33,540 nucleotides of DNA from assembly GCA_020434365.1 (NCBI GenBank), contig JAGRAX010000009.1:1-33540 (forward strand), given 5' to 3'. A program made the position numbers and the translations under genes. Source of the stretch: Bdellovibrionales bacterium (GTDB taxonomy: Bacteria > Bdellovibrionota_G > JALEGL01 > JAGRMV01). Each line of letters begins with the position of its first letter. The stretch's first letter is position 1. Of the stretch, positions 7,329 to 16,430 are shown one piece after another. The notes beneath the pieces were generated by a model. The model did not search any database, was not told the DNA's origin, and saw nothing but the letters and a program-made list of their open reading frames with translations.

Positions 7329-8381
7329 ATGAGTAGAATGGATGCGGTACGTTTTTATTCTCCAGAAGACATTCGATTTGAACAGATCGATATCCCCAGC
7401 ATTGATCCCTATGAAGTTCTAGTCAAGGTCGAAGCCGCTCTTACCTGTGGAACGGACATGAAAGCATTTCGTCAGGGACATCCGGTACTTTTGGGATCAA
7501 ACTATCCCAGTCCCTTTGGACACGAGTGTGCGGGGAAAATTGACCAAGTGGGATCAAATGTACAAGGTTTTACACCCGGAATGCGCGTGGTTGCCGCAAA
7601 CTCTGCACCTTGTGGAAGCTGCTTTTTTTGTGAAAAAACACAGTTTAACCTCTGTGAAAATCTCGACCTTCTCAATGGAGCGTACGCTCAGTACATCAAA
7701 ATTCCCAGAGCCATTGTCGAAAAAAACCTTTACGAAATCCCCTCATCCATGCCTTTTGCTACGGCCGCATTGACTGAGCCTCTGGCATGTGCCGTTCATG
7801 CATTTCATAGACTCAATTTGGGCCCTAAAGATCATGTCGTGATTCTTGGATGCGGAATCATGGGGCTTTTATTTACAGCCGTAGCTGCAAAACACGATAT
7901 CAGAGTCACCGCAGTAGGGAGAAACAAAGACAAGCTAGAAAGAGCTCTTTTGCTTGGAGCTTACGATATTGTAAATACTAATGAATGTGACGACCCCATT
8001 GAAGAGGTCTTACAAAAAACACGAGAAAGGCGTGGCGCTGATGTGGTTCTTGAAGCTGTCGGACAAACCCAGGCTTGGAACCAAGCCTTTCAGATGACGA
8101 GAAAAGGTGGCACTGTATGTCTTTTTGGGGGATGTAAAAAAGGATCTAGTTTTGAGCTAGATACTCATCGTGTGCACTACCAAGAAGTGAAAATTGAAGG
8201 CGTTTTCCACCATACTCCGCAGTATTTTCAATTGGCTTTAGAGTATCTTGATGAAGGACTCTTTGATCCCAGCATCTTGGTTACGCAGCAAATCGATTTA
8301 AAAAGTGTACCTCAATATTTCAATCAAAATATGAGCTTAAGTCCTTTTAAAGTTGCTGTGCTTCCCTGGAATGAAGCCTGA
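7329..8381 (+). CDS. Zinc-dependent medium-chain alcohol dehydrogenase
   Basis: A 350-residue NAD(P)-dependent dehydrogenase of the MDR superfamily. Catalytic zinc ligands are visible in CGTDMKAFRQGHP and PFGHECAGKI (Cys, His, Glu). The structural zinc lobe is CGSCFFCEKTQFNLC with four Cys. The Rossmann motif is LGCGIMGLLF. Overall layout resembles the threonine/sorbitol dehydrogenase branch, but the substrate cannot be decided. I place the start at 7329, where AAGGA lies 8 bases upstream and the protein begins at the usual family position (MSRMDAVRFY). An in-frame ATG at 7305, also preceded by AAAGG, would add eight residues. It is transcribed alone, divergent from the Hsp20-like and SRPBCC pair. 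Confidence 0.92.
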   Translation: MSRMDAVRFYSPEDIRFEQIDIPSIDPYEVLVKVEAALTCGTDMKAFRQGHPVLLGSNYPSPFGHECAGKIDQVGSNVQGFTPGMRVVAANSAPCGSCFFCEKTQFNLCENLDLLNGAYAQYIKIPRAIVEKNLYEIPSSMPFATAALTEPLACAVHAFHRLNLGPKDHVVILGCGIMGLLFTAVAAKHDIRVTAVGRNKDKLERALLLGAYDIVNTNECDDPIEEVLQKTRERRGADVVLEAVGQTQAWNQAFQMTRKGGTVCLFGGCKKGSSFELDTHRVHYQEVKIEGVFHHTPQYFQLALEYLDEGLFDPSILVTQQIDLKSVPQYFNQNMSLSPFKVAVLPWNEA

Positions 8382-8471
8382 CTTTTTACGTTTTCAAACC
8401 CTTTCAATTGCGATACATCATAAACCATGTTTTTCACCTTAGCTTGCAAAGGTAGAGAGGCGTAAACTGTA

Positions 8472-9275
8472 ATGTCTCGGAAATCAGAAAAAAAAATCGG
8501 CGAATTCATCTTGGAAGCTGGTTTGGCTACCGCTCTAGACATTGATCATGCTCTACAGTCTCAACATGTTTTTGGTGGTTTGATGGGTACCAACTTAGTT
8601 GAGATGGGAATCTTAAACGCCGATACTCTGGCTGCATTTCTTTCGACTCAGTTTAGTGTTCCGGTTGCCAACAAAAAAGATTTCGACAATGTAACATCAG
8701 ATACTCTGGCACTGATTCCCCCAACTGCTGCAGCAAGACTCTCTATTTTACCGCTGCATTATGATGATACAAATTTATACCTGGCGATGTCCGATCCCAG
8801 TGAGCAGAGAGTTATCAGTAGAATCGAAGGCAACATTCAAAAAAAAATCAAAGCCAAAGTAGTCTCTGAACTTGTACTTAGGCAGTACCTGGAAAAATAT
8901 TATGGGATTGCTAGAAGTTCGCGGTACATCAAACTCAGTGATCAGCAACAAAAACTAGAGCATTCGGAACTACACGATATGGATCTAGAAAATAGGATGT
9001 TAGATCAGCATATTTCTGCCTTTCTACAAACAGAAGACGCGGTTCAACACTACTTTCAATATATTAAGTCTCTTCATAAGGTGCCTGTCATTCAAAAAAA
9101 CAAAAACATCAAAGACTACGACGTCAACCCTGGTCTGACATATCTTATGACACAAATTGATGGAATTCTAAGCCTTCAAGACCTTATGGGGATATCGATA
9201 TTTAGCAAAATTACCACACTGAAAGCCTTGTGCTATCTACATAAACTCAGTATCGTAGCTTTTGAGAATCATTGA
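8472..9275 (+). CDS. Stand-alone MshEN-domain protein, putative c-di-GMP receptor
   Basis: A 267-residue soluble protein without any ATPase domain. Residues 8-31 (KIG..IL..GL....I...L..Q) and 37-60 (LMG..LV..GI....L...L..Q) are two 24-residue motifs separated by exactly five residues, the arrangement of the MshEN c-di-GMP-binding domain of type II secretion/MshE ATPases. The rest of an N-terminal GspE-like domain follows (LIPPTAAARLSILPLHYDD, LYLAMSDPSEQ). The C-terminal 45 residues (YLMTQIDGILSLQDLMG...ALCYLHKLSIV) look like the winged helix found at the end of DUF4388-type regulators. The first basic residue of the motif is Lys in repeat 1 and Leu in repeat 2, so binding affinity is uncertain. 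It overlaps the next gene by one base, which suggests cotranslation. Confidence 0.85.
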   Translation: MSRKSEKKIGEFILEAGLATALDIDHALQSQHVFGGLMGTNLVEMGILNADTLAAFLSTQFSVPVANKKDFDNVTSDTLALIPPTAAARLSILPLHYDDTNLYLAMSDPSEQRVISRIEGNIQKKIKAKVVSELVLRQYLEKYYGIARSSRYIKLSDQQQKLEHSELHDMDLENRMLDQHISAFLQTEDAVQHYFQYIKSLHKVPVIQKNKNIKDYDVNPGLTYLMTQIDGILSLQDLMGISIFSKITTLKALCYLHKLSIVAFENH

Positions 9276-9799
9276 TGAGTTTGAATAAATATTTCATAAT
9301 ATTTCTGGCTTTTGTTTTGTTTGTTTCTTTAGGACATGCAAAAGAATATGAAAAGGCGTTTACAAAGCTCTATAAAGATCAGGCCATTGCCAAAAGATTG
9401 GCAAAATATGCTCAGGATCTAAGTCAGTATAAAGAATGTAAGTTTCTGGTGTTTGCATATTACCCAAAAGATATGCACCGCAATCCCGAAGGATTTTGCA
9501 TATACGAAATTCAAGAATCTAGAGGGATTTTTGTGGATACGGCATGTGTGGCCAAAACAATCTATCCAGATCGAAAAACAGAGCAAAATTTTTATAAGGA
9601 TAAGGGACATTGGGGGATTCATAGCCCTTGCATAGAAAATACGCTAAAAAAAGAATTTTCACTCGATAAACCGAAGATTAAAACTCCAAAAAGTGACTTT
9701 TCGGAAAAAAAATCCAAGGGAAAGTATTTTTTCCTTCTTAAAGACGACTTGCACTTTTGGGATTTTTTCTTAGCTCAAATTGATCCGCAAAAATCTTAG
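9275..9799 (+). CDS. Exported protein of unknown function, 174 aa
   Basis: Unrecognised. The N-terminus MSLNKYFIIFLAFVLFVSLGHA is a good signal peptide with probable cleavage after GHA. The mature domain of about 150 residues has two or three Cys (ECKFLVFAY, GFCIYEI, DTACVAKTIYP, SPCIENTL) that could form disulfides in the periplasm, and a Lys-rich C-terminal segment. The ATG at 9275 overlaps the TGA of the MshEN gene by one base, so the two are probably one operon. A TTG at 9272 adds one residue and is less likely. The stop overlaps the convergent yajQ stop by four bases. No known domain is recognised. Confidence 0.75.
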   Translation: MSLNKYFIIFLAFVLFVSLGHAKEYEKAFTKLYKDQAIAKRLAKYAQDLSQYKECKFLVFAYYPKDMHRNPEGFCIYEIQESRGIFVDTACVAKTIYPDRKTEQNFYKDKGHWGIHSPCIENTLKKEFSLDKPKIKTPKSDFSEKKSKGKYFFLLKDDLHFWDFFLAQIDPQKS

Positions 9800-10281
9800 T
9801 CTCTAAAATTTTCGAATTCAATATGAATGGGGAGCTCTTTGGTTTTGATGAGCGCAATGGCTTCTTGCAAATCATCTCTTTTTTTCCCGCTGACTCTAAC
9901 GGCATCTCCTTGAATCGAAGACTGTACTTTCATTTTTGAGTCCTTGATCAACTTGATGATTTCTTTAGACTGCGTTTTATCAATTCCACTTTTTAAAAAG
10001 AGTTCTTGCTTTGCACGGCCCCCTGCTGCAGGAATAATATTTTTTGGATCTAAGCTTTTCAAAGAAATCCCTCTTTTGATTAGCTTCGATTGCAATACAT
10101 CGAGCGTCGCTTGAACTTTCATTTCGTCCGTAGAATTTAGATGAATCACCTGCTCTTTTCGCTCAATGGTGGTTTGGGAATCTTTAAAATCATACCTCTG
10201 AGCCACTTCTTTTTGCGCTTGTACTACGGCGTTGTCAACTTCGGCTAGATCTATTTTGGATACGATATCAAATGAAGGCAT
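9796..10281 (-). CDS. yajQ: YajQ family nucleotide-binding protein
   Basis: A 161-residue protein matching YajQ along its whole length: the start MPSFDIVSKIDLAEVDNAV, the RYDFKDSQTTIE block, GGRAKQELFLKSGIDK, and the ending IHIEFENFRD. It is cytoplasmic with two ferredoxin-like domains. YajQ homologues bind nucleotides, and the Xanthomonas member is a reported c-di-GMP effector; that role is not proven for this protein. AAAGGA precedes the ATG. It follows fumC by 25 bases on the same strand and is probably cotranscribed. The 3' end overlaps the exported-protein gene by four bases in convergent orientation. Confidence 0.95.
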   Translation of the reverse strand: MPSFDIVSKIDLAEVDNAVVQAQKEVAQRYDFKDSQTTIERKEQVIHLNSTDEMKVQATLDVLQSKLIKRGISLKSLDPKNIIPAAGGRAKQELFLKSGIDKTQSKEIIKLIKDSKMKVQSSIQGDAVRVSGKKRDDLQEAIALIKTKELPIHIEFENFRD

Positions 10282-10306
10282 AGGTGGTTTTCCTTTCTTG
10301 TATTTA

Positions 10307-11701
10307 TTATGATCGATTGGGATGAGTCATAGACATTGGATCTAAGGCCTCGTCAATCTGCTTTTGGCTCAATTCACCTTGAGATACCACAATCTCTCGA
10401 ACCGAACGCTTGGTTTGATAAGACTCTTTGGCTATGGCAGATGCCTTGTCATACCCCAGAATCGGAGCCAGCGAAGTTGCCATGGCCAGGCTTTTTTCAA
10501 TCATATCTTTGCACTGTTTTTCATCGACTTGTATGTGTTGAATGCACTTTAGATGAAAATTTTTCACTCCTGATGCCATGATAGAAATAGATTCAAGCAC
10601 ATTGTGAATTATCATGGGCATCATTACATTGAGTTCAAAGTTTCCAGATTGAGCACCGATAGTTACAGCCGCATCATTTCCAATCACTTGAGCACAAACC
10701 ATAGTCAGAGACTCAGCAATAACAGGATTGACTTTTCCAGGCATAATCGATGAGCCTGGTTGAGTTGCTGGCAAAACAAGTTCTCCAATTCCACAGCGGG
10801 GCCCACTTCCCAAAAATCGAATATCGTTTGCAATTTTCATCAATGCCGCCGCTGTTGATTTCAAAGCAGAGCTTATGTCCAACACAGCCTCTTTGCCAGA
10901 TTGGGACGCAAAATGATTTCGGGTTTCTCTCAATTCAAAACCCATTCGATCAGAAATTTCATGAATGACTTCAGCCGTCATTTTTTCCGGTCTATTGATT
11001 CCTGTCCCAACTGCAGTACCTCCCAAGGCCAGTTCTTCGAGGTGAGGAATGCAGTACTGCAGACGTTCAACACTCCATTGAATCTGCGCGGCATAGCCGG
11101 AAAATACCTGTCCCATCCGAATGGGTGTTGCATCTTGCAAATGAGTTCGACCAATTTTTACAATCGAATCAAAATCTTTTGCTTTCTGTTGAAGGAGCTC
11201 TTCGAACTCTACCAAGGCTGGAAGTAATTTTTGATCCAAATCATGCAAAATAGCCAAATGCATGGCCGTAGGAAATACATCATTGGAGGATTGTCCATAG
11301 TTCACATCGTCATTGGGATGAACAACTCTGGAACCCATACCCTCTCCCATGATTTCACTGGCTCTGTTGGCAATGACTTCATTGGTATTCATATTTGAGG
11401 AAGTTCCAGAGCCCGTTTGAAAAATATCTACGACAAACTGATCGTCCCACTTACCTTCTGAGACCTCTTGCGCAGCTTTCACAATGGCTTCGGATTTGTC
11501 TTTTTTGATCCACCCATGTTTCCCCGAAACCTTCGCACAGGCCCTTTTGATTTCTCCTAAGGCCAAAATCATGCTTCGGGTGAGTCTAGATTGTGAAATG
11601 GGAAAATTCTCTACAGCACGCTGCGTTTGAGCTCCATAATACGCATTGGAAGGAACCTTCATCTCCCCCATAGAGTCTTTTTCTATTCGAACATTGCTCA
11701 C
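10307..11701 (-). CDS. fumC: Class II fumarate hydratase
   Basis: A 464-residue fumarase interconverting fumarate and malate in the TCA cycle. Diagnostic segments: MGEMKVPSNAYYGAQTQRAVENFPIS at the N-terminus, GSGTSSNMNTNEVIANRA, HPNDDVNYGQSSNDVFPTA, GRTHLQDATPI, and the superfamily signature GSSIMPGKVNPV. Length is normal for FumC. The start is GTG, with AGGA about five bases upstream; no better ATG exists near. It is the first gene of a fumC-yajQ unit, divergent from the APC transporter across 112 bases. Aspartase is the closest alternative, but the motif details and C-terminus favour fumarase. Confidence 0.95.
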   Translation of the reverse strand: MSNVRIEKDSMGEMKVPSNAYYGAQTQRAVENFPISQSRLTRSMILALGEIKRACAKVSGKHGWIKKDKSEAIVKAAQEVSEGKWDDQFVVDIFQTGSGTSSNMNTNEVIANRASEIMGEGMGSRVVHPNDDVNYGQSSNDVFPTAMHLAILHDLDQKLLPALVEFEELLQQKAKDFDSIVKIGRTHLQDATPIRMGQVFSGYAAQIQWSVERLQYCIPHLEELALGGTAVGTGINRPEKMTAEVIHEISDRMGFELRETRNHFASQSGKEAVLDISSALKSTAAALMKIANDIRFLGSGPRCGIGELVLPATQPGSSIMPGKVNPVIAESLTMVCAQVIGNDAAVTIGAQSGNFELNVMMPMIIHNVLESISIMASGVKNFHLKCIQHIQVDEKQCKDMIEKSLAMATSLAPILGYDKASAIAKESYQTKRSVREIVVSQGELSQKQIDEALDPMSMTHPNRS

Positions 11702-11728
11702 GACATCCTGCTTTCTTGGCTATCTATA

Positions 11729-11756
11729 TTGAAAAAATTTATGTCCTTTGTATAAA
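11729..11756 (+). promoter_or_regulatory. Candidate sigma-70 promoter for the APC transporter
   Basis: TTGAAA (11729-11734) and TATAAA (11751-11756) with a 16-bp spacer, in the fumC/APC divergent gap. Transcription would begin near 11763 and leave a leader of about 50 bases. An 8-bp palindrome TTCCGGAA at 11783-11790 lies inside this leader and could be an operator. Confidence 0.45.
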
Positions 11757-11813
11757 ACCAACAGAAAAAGTCTAGTTTGATGTTCCGGAATTTTGTGTTA
11801 ATGAGCATTCCTC

Positions 11814-13655
11814 ATGGCTCTATGGAACTGGGAGAAATTGTCAGAACCCTTCTCCGTCAAAGATAAACCAAGTAAAAAAAGCAGCAGCTCTCAAAAAGCA
11901 AGAGCCGGCCAAGATATTGTTCCCAAGCGCCATCAAAAACTTGGACCTTGGTTGGCGACAGGTATTTGCGGAAACGATATTACGTCGAGTTGTCTATATG
12001 TGGCTGCTATTGCAACTGCCTACGCAGGCATTTACTCTCCTCTGGTATTGCTTTTGGTGGGAGGGCTTCTCTATCTCTATCGACAGATTTACTCGGAAGT
12101 GGTTGACGCATTGCCTTTAAATGGAGGGGCATACAATGCACTTTTAAATACGACGACCAAGCTTAAAGCCTCTGTTGCTGCCTGTATGACTTTTCTATCC
12201 TACCTGGCTACCGCCTGTATCAGCGCAAAAACAGCGGTTGAATATGCGAACACTTTGTTTCCTGCACCGATGCCGGTGGTTGAAGTCACCATTGCCCTTT
12301 TGTTCTTCTTTGCCATGTTATCCATTTGGGGCATTGGTGAATCTGCAATTGTTGCACTGATCATTTTTATTTTTCATTTGCTTACCTTGGGAGTTTTTAT
12401 TGTCATTGGAATTTCTTTTTTGATTTCCGATCCCAGCATGCTCCTTCAAAATTGGCACACTCCTTCCGAACACGGCCTCATTGTGGCCTTATTTTTTGGT
12501 TTTTCCGCAGCACTTTTGGGCATAAGTGGTTTTGAAAGTTCTGCCAACTATATTGAAGAACAACAAGAGGGCGTATTTCCTAAGACTCTAAGAAACATGT
12601 GGTACGCCGTCACCATTTTAAACCCACTCATCGCTTTGATTGCTCTTTCTGTTTTGCCTATCACGGCCATCGAAGGCCAGAAAAACTCTCTTTTGGCCAA
12701 TGTGAGTGATGTTATGGGTGGATCATGGTTAAAAATACTGATTTCAATTGATGCGAGCTTGGTTTTATCTGGAGCAGTTCTCACAAGTTTTGTAGGTTCT
12801 TCAGGACTTGTCGGTCGAATGACCTTAGATCGATGCCTACCTCAGGTTCTTCTCAAAACAAATAAAAGAGGAACCCATCACTTTATTGTGCTCACTTTTT
12901 TGATTTTATGCTCTTCTATTATGCTTTTGACAGGCGGAGATCTTTTGGCATTGGGGGGCGTATATACAATTTCTTTTCTAGGCGTCATGGCTCTTTTTGC
13001 GGTGGGAAATATTTTGTTAAAAATTCGAAGGTCACGTCTACCTAGAAAATATAAGGCAAGTTGGGGAACCATTTTTATTGCTCTGTTAGGAACTGTGAGT
13101 GGAATTCTAGGCAACATACTCGTCAAAAGTGAGTATGTTCGATACTGGGCTTTGTATTTTATCCCCGCAATGTCTTTGATTGCGATCATGCTTTATCGTC
13201 AGCAGATCCTAAAGCTCTCCATCATTCTTGCGGGAGACATTCTCAAAAACTTTTCATTTTCAAAAAAAATTACAGAGAAGCTCGATTGCTGGCTTCATAA
13301 CCTCGAAGGCCATGGAATCATATTTTTTACCAAGGGAGATGATGCTGCAAACTTAAATCGAGCCATGTTGTACGTAAAAGACAATGAAATTACAGATCAC
13401 GTATCTGTCATTCACATTTATCAAGAGAGACAAGACATTCCCAAACATTTGGAAAGTGATTTGAGAACCATTGACAAACTCTATCCTGAAATTCAAATTG
13501 AATTGGTGCTCAGACAGGGCAAGTTCACTCCAGAGTATATCACCGAACTTTCAAAAGAATTTGGCGTGCCTAAAAATTATATGTTTTTGGGAGCCCCGAG
13601 CGCAAAATTTCCTTATCCGATCTCAGATTTGGGTGGCGTGCGTTTGATCATTTAA
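11814..13655 (+). CDS. APC-superfamily amino acid/polyamine-type permease with C-terminal cytosolic domain
   Basis: A 613-residue transporter. After a hydrophilic, Ser/Lys-rich N-terminus of about 45 residues, some twelve hydrophobic segments run to about residue 465. The first contains GICGNDITSSCLYVAAIA, the unwound glycine-rich helix typical of APC transporters, and GFSAALLGISGFESSANYIEEQ matches the family's helix 6 (GF.G.E). A hydrophilic domain of roughly 140 residues follows (GHGIIFFTKGDDAANLNRAML...), possibly USP-like alpha/beta, so a regulatory tail is inferred. The substrate is unknown. No Shine-Dalgarno sequence is visible at the ATG. Its stop overlaps the HMG-CoA lyase stop by eight bases in convergent orientation. 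Import of branched-chain amino acids would suit the neighbourhood but is speculation. Confidence 0.88.
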   Translation: MALWNWEKLSEPFSVKDKPSKKSSSSQKARAGQDIVPKRHQKLGPWLATGICGNDITSSCLYVAAIATAYAGIYSPLVLLLVGGLLYLYRQIYSEVVDALPLNGGAYNALLNTTTKLKASVAACMTFLSYLATACISAKTAVEYANTLFPAPMPVVEVTIALLFFFAMLSIWGIGESAIVALIIFIFHLLTLGVFIVIGISFLISDPSMLLQNWHTPSEHGLIVALFFGFSAALLGISGFESSANYIEEQQEGVFPKTLRNMWYAVTILNPLIALIALSVLPITAIEGQKNSLLANVSDVMGGSWLKILISIDASLVLSGAVLTSFVGSSGLVGRMTLDRCLPQVLLKTNKRGTHHFIVLTFLILCSSIMLLTGGDLLALGGVYTISFLGVMALFAVGNILLKIRRSRLPRKYKASWGTIFIALLGTVSGILGNILVKSEYVRYWALYFIPAMSLIAIMLYRQQILKLSIILAGDILKNFSFSKKITEKLDCWLHNLEGHGIIFFTKGDDAANLNRAMLYVKDNEITDHVSVIHIYQERQDIPKHLESDLRTIDKLYPEIQIELVLRQGKFTPEYITELSKEFGVPKNYMFLGAPSAKFPYPISDLGGVRLII

Positions 13656-14559
13656 AAGATTTTTTTTGTCTCAAAGCCTGAAAGACTTTGGATGGCAAGG
13701 ACTGCGTTTTGCTTTCGATAAATACAGAAGCTTCGATCAATTGTTCTAGGTCAATTCCTGTCTTCATACCCATCCGATCAAGCATATGCACGAGATCTTC
13801 AGTGGCGAGATTGCCACTGGCACCCGGTGCATAGGGACAACCTCCAATTCCTCCAACTGACGAGTCAAAAATAGAAATTCCCAGATCCAAGCATGCGTAA
13901 ACATTGCTCAAAGCCATGCCGTAGGTATCATGAAAGTGTCCAGCCAGTTGCTTGGCAGGGAATTCTTCCAGAGCTCTTGCAAAAAGGACCTTGGTCTCTT
14001 GCGGCTGAGCAAGTCCAATCGTATCTCCAACCGAAACCTCGTCACAGCCCAACTCAAAAAGACGTCGCAGAATCGATAGAGACTGCTCAAGGTCTATTTT
14101 CCCTTCGTATGGACAGTAAAAAGCTGTCGAGAGATAGCCTCTCACTCTTTTTCCTAATTTCTGCGCAGCTGCTACTATCTTAGTACTTTTTTCAAAACTT
14201 TCATCGATGCTACATCGAATGTTTTTTTGGTTGAAAGTTTCACTGGCAGCTGTAAACACTGCGATTTCGTCAATGGCATCTCGATTCTCACAAGCTAAGA
14301 ATCTTTCTAGACCTCTTTGATTGGGAATTAATACAGAAAAATGAGACAAGGAAGAATCTAAAAGCTCTACAAGAGTCTCTGCATCTTGAAGTTGCGGTAT
14401 GGCCTGAGGGTGAACAAAGGATGTAACTTCAAGGGAGGAAATTCCCGCCTTACACAACAATACGATCCAGGCATATTTATCTTGTACAGGTATCTGATAA
14501 GGCTGATTTTGTAAGCCATCCCTCGGACCTACTTCGCATACTTTGATTTGTCGACTCAT
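13648..14559 (-). CDS. liuE: Hydroxymethylglutaryl-CoA lyase
   Basis: A 303-residue TIM-barrel lyase that splits HMG-CoA to acetyl-CoA and acetoacetate, the last step of leucine degradation. Visible: EVGPRDGLQNQP near the N-terminus (metal and substrate residues), EVTSFVHPQAIPQL, SVGDTIGLAQP, AGHFHDTYGMALSN with the metal-binding His pair, and the lyase signature GGIGGCPYAPGASGNLATED with its catalytic Cys. Length is normal. The ATG overlaps the stop of liuD by four bases (ATGA), so it is translationally coupled as the last gene of the liuB-C-D-E operon. Confidence 0.96.
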   Translation of the reverse strand: MSRQIKVCEVGPRDGLQNQPYQIPVQDKYAWIVLLCKAGISSLEVTSFVHPQAIPQLQDAETLVELLDSSLSHFSVLIPNQRGLERFLACENRDAIDEIAVFTAASETFNQKNIRCSIDESFEKSTKIVAAAQKLGKRVRGYLSTAFYCPYEGKIDLEQSLSILRRLFELGCDEVSVGDTIGLAQPQETKVLFARALEEFPAKQLAGHFHDTYGMALSNVYACLDLGISIFDSSVGGIGGCPYAPGASGNLATEDLVHMLDRMGMKTGIDLEQLIEASVFIESKTQSLPSKVFQALRQKKSFK

Positions 14560-16430
14560 TGTTTCTCCAAATCACCTAAAATCTGCCCTTCTTCGACAAG
14601 GTCTCCAGAGCGGACAAAAACCTTTTTTACCCTGGCCTGACTTGATGAAGAAATTGTGTATCTCATTTTCATAGCCTCAATCTGCGCCATGGCTTGGCCC
14701 ACCTTAACTTCATCACCACTTTTTACAAAAAGTTCACAGAGCGTTCCTGTGATCGGCGCTATGAAAGAATGCAAATCTGCATCCTGCTTTGCTTGTGATT
14801 GAAGATCTCTTTTTACGTGATATGTATATTTTCCATCATGAATCCAGAAGTGGTCTCCATCTCTTACAGAAATGCCCTCAAAATCATCACTGGCTTGATC
14901 ATAGGATAAGGACTCTCCCATATAGCTCCACCGTGACTCTAGTGTATTTGAATTTTTTTGCAGCCCTAACCATGGGCTGGTCTTCCACAAAGATTGAGAC
15001 ACAATATCTTGTCTTTCAATCGAGTGGAGGCTTTGAGACAATTGAGAGACTTGAGATTTTTTGTAGGCGAGATAGTCAGCATGTTTTGACTCCATCCATT
15101 TTGTATCATGGTTTTGAGACAAAAAATCTTCTTCTTCCATACACCATAGCAAAAAATTTATATTTGTATCGACACCCAAAATCACCAAAGAATGCAAGAA
15201 AGATTTTAGATCTTTGATTCCTTCTACTCGGTTTTCACGATGCACGGTAATTTTCATGATCATGGGGTCAAACAAATGAGATATCTTTCCAAGTGCTTTT
15301 GCGTTTGTATCTACACGCATATGCTCATCAGCTTCTGGATAAGATAAATGCAAAATCCTTCCACTTGCAGGTAAAAAACCTGACTCTGCATTTTCAGCAT
15401 AAATTCTAGCTTCTATTGCATACGCTTTTTTTGAAACTTCATGAGGGAAAAGATCTGTAAGTTTTTGTGAACATGCCAACTGAACTTGAAGTTTGACCAG
15501 GTCTACTTCCGTACACATCTCTGTCACGCTATGCTCAACCTGGAGTCTGGGATTGACTTCCATAAAGTAGTGATTGTGATTTTGAGTGTCGACCAGAAAC
15601 TCTACCGTACCAATATTGTTATATTCCAATGTTTTGATCAATTGAAGGCTCGCATCGTGTATTTTTGATAATACGTCAGAGGGAACAGAAGATTCGGACT
15701 CTTCAATGACTTTTTGATGTCTACGTTGCAAGCTGCAGTCTCTTTCAAAAAAATGAATAGCATTTTTCGCAACATCTCCAGCCACTTGCACTTCTACGTG
15801 TTTTGCTGATGCAAGATATTGCTCAGCCATAAGTTGATCATTACCAAAGGCATTTTTGGCCAGTTGTTTTGCTTCTGCCATTTTGTCTCTGAACTCTTTT
15901 TCATTGGCTACAAGAAACATTCCTTTTCCACCGCCGCCAGCCACAGGTTTTAAAAGAACGGGAAAGCCAATTGCATTGGCATTTTGAAGAAAATTCTCTG
16001 TAGAATCTTCTTCAACCACGCTTTTAAGGACGAACAAGCCCGCATCTTTAGCAATTTGTTTTGCTTTGGCTTTGTCTCCCAATACTTCAAGACAATCTGG
16101 GTGGGGACCTATAAAGATGATGTCATTGTCCTGACATCGCCTTGCAAAGGCTGCATTTTCAGATAAAAAACCGTAGCCAGGGTGAATGGCCTGACATTGA
16201 AACTTTTTTGCTATATGAATCATCTGATCCATATCCAAATATGCACTCAAGTCATTGCCCTCAAGCTCTGCTGAAAGATCACAACATTGTACATAGGGAT
16301 CAAATTTTTGAGAGAATAAATACGGAGCAAGACTTTCGATCTTCATACTTCGAAGCGTCTTTGCAATACGCATGACAATTTCACCTTGATTGGCAATCAA
16401 GATACGACGAATTGTGGAAGTTTTATTCAT
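14556..16430 (-). CDS. liuD: Methylcrotonyl-CoA carboxylase, biotin-carrying alpha subunit
   Basis: A 624-residue biotin carboxylase plus biotin carrier. The N-terminal domain has IRRILIANQGEIVMRIAKT, AIHPGYGFLSENAAFA, the ATP-grasp loop KPVAGGGGKGMF and EVNPRLQVEHSVTEM. The C-terminal BCCP domain carries IEAMKMRY with the biotinyl Lys at residue 588, 36 residues from the end, the standard position. Its product is carboxybiotin used by liuB. The beta partner, hydratase and lyase in the same operon identify the substrate as 3-methylcrotonyl-CoA and not propionyl-CoA or acetyl-CoA. It overlaps liuC by eight bases and liuE by four. The middle region (about residues 450-540) is less conserved, as usual for this family. 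Confidence 0.94.
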   Translation of the reverse strand: MNKTSTIRRILIANQGEIVMRIAKTLRSMKIESLAPYLFSQKFDPYVQCCDLSAELEGNDLSAYLDMDQMIHIAKKFQCQAIHPGYGFLSENAAFARRCQDNDIIFIGPHPDCLEVLGDKAKAKQIAKDAGLFVLKSVVEEDSTENFLQNANAIGFPVLLKPVAGGGGKGMFLVANEKEFRDKMAEAKQLAKNAFGNDQLMAEQYLASAKHVEVQVAGDVAKNAIHFFERDCSLQRRHQKVIEESESSVPSDVLSKIHDASLQLIKTLEYNNIGTVEFLVDTQNHNHYFMEVNPRLQVEHSVTEMCTEVDLVKLQVQLACSQKLTDLFPHEVSKKAYAIEARIYAENAESGFLPASGRILHLSYPEADEHMRVDTNAKALGKISHLFDPMIMKITVHRENRVEGIKDLKSFLHSLVILGVDTNINFLLWCMEEEDFLSQNHDTKWMESKHADYLAYKKSQVSQLSQSLHSIERQDIVSQSLWKTSPWLGLQKNSNTLESRWSYMGESLSYDQASDDFEGISVRDGDHFWIHDGKYTYHVKRDLQSQAKQDADLHSFIAPITGTLCELFVKSGDEVKVGQAMAQIEAMKMRYTISSSSQARVKKVFVRSGDLVEEGQILGDLEKQ

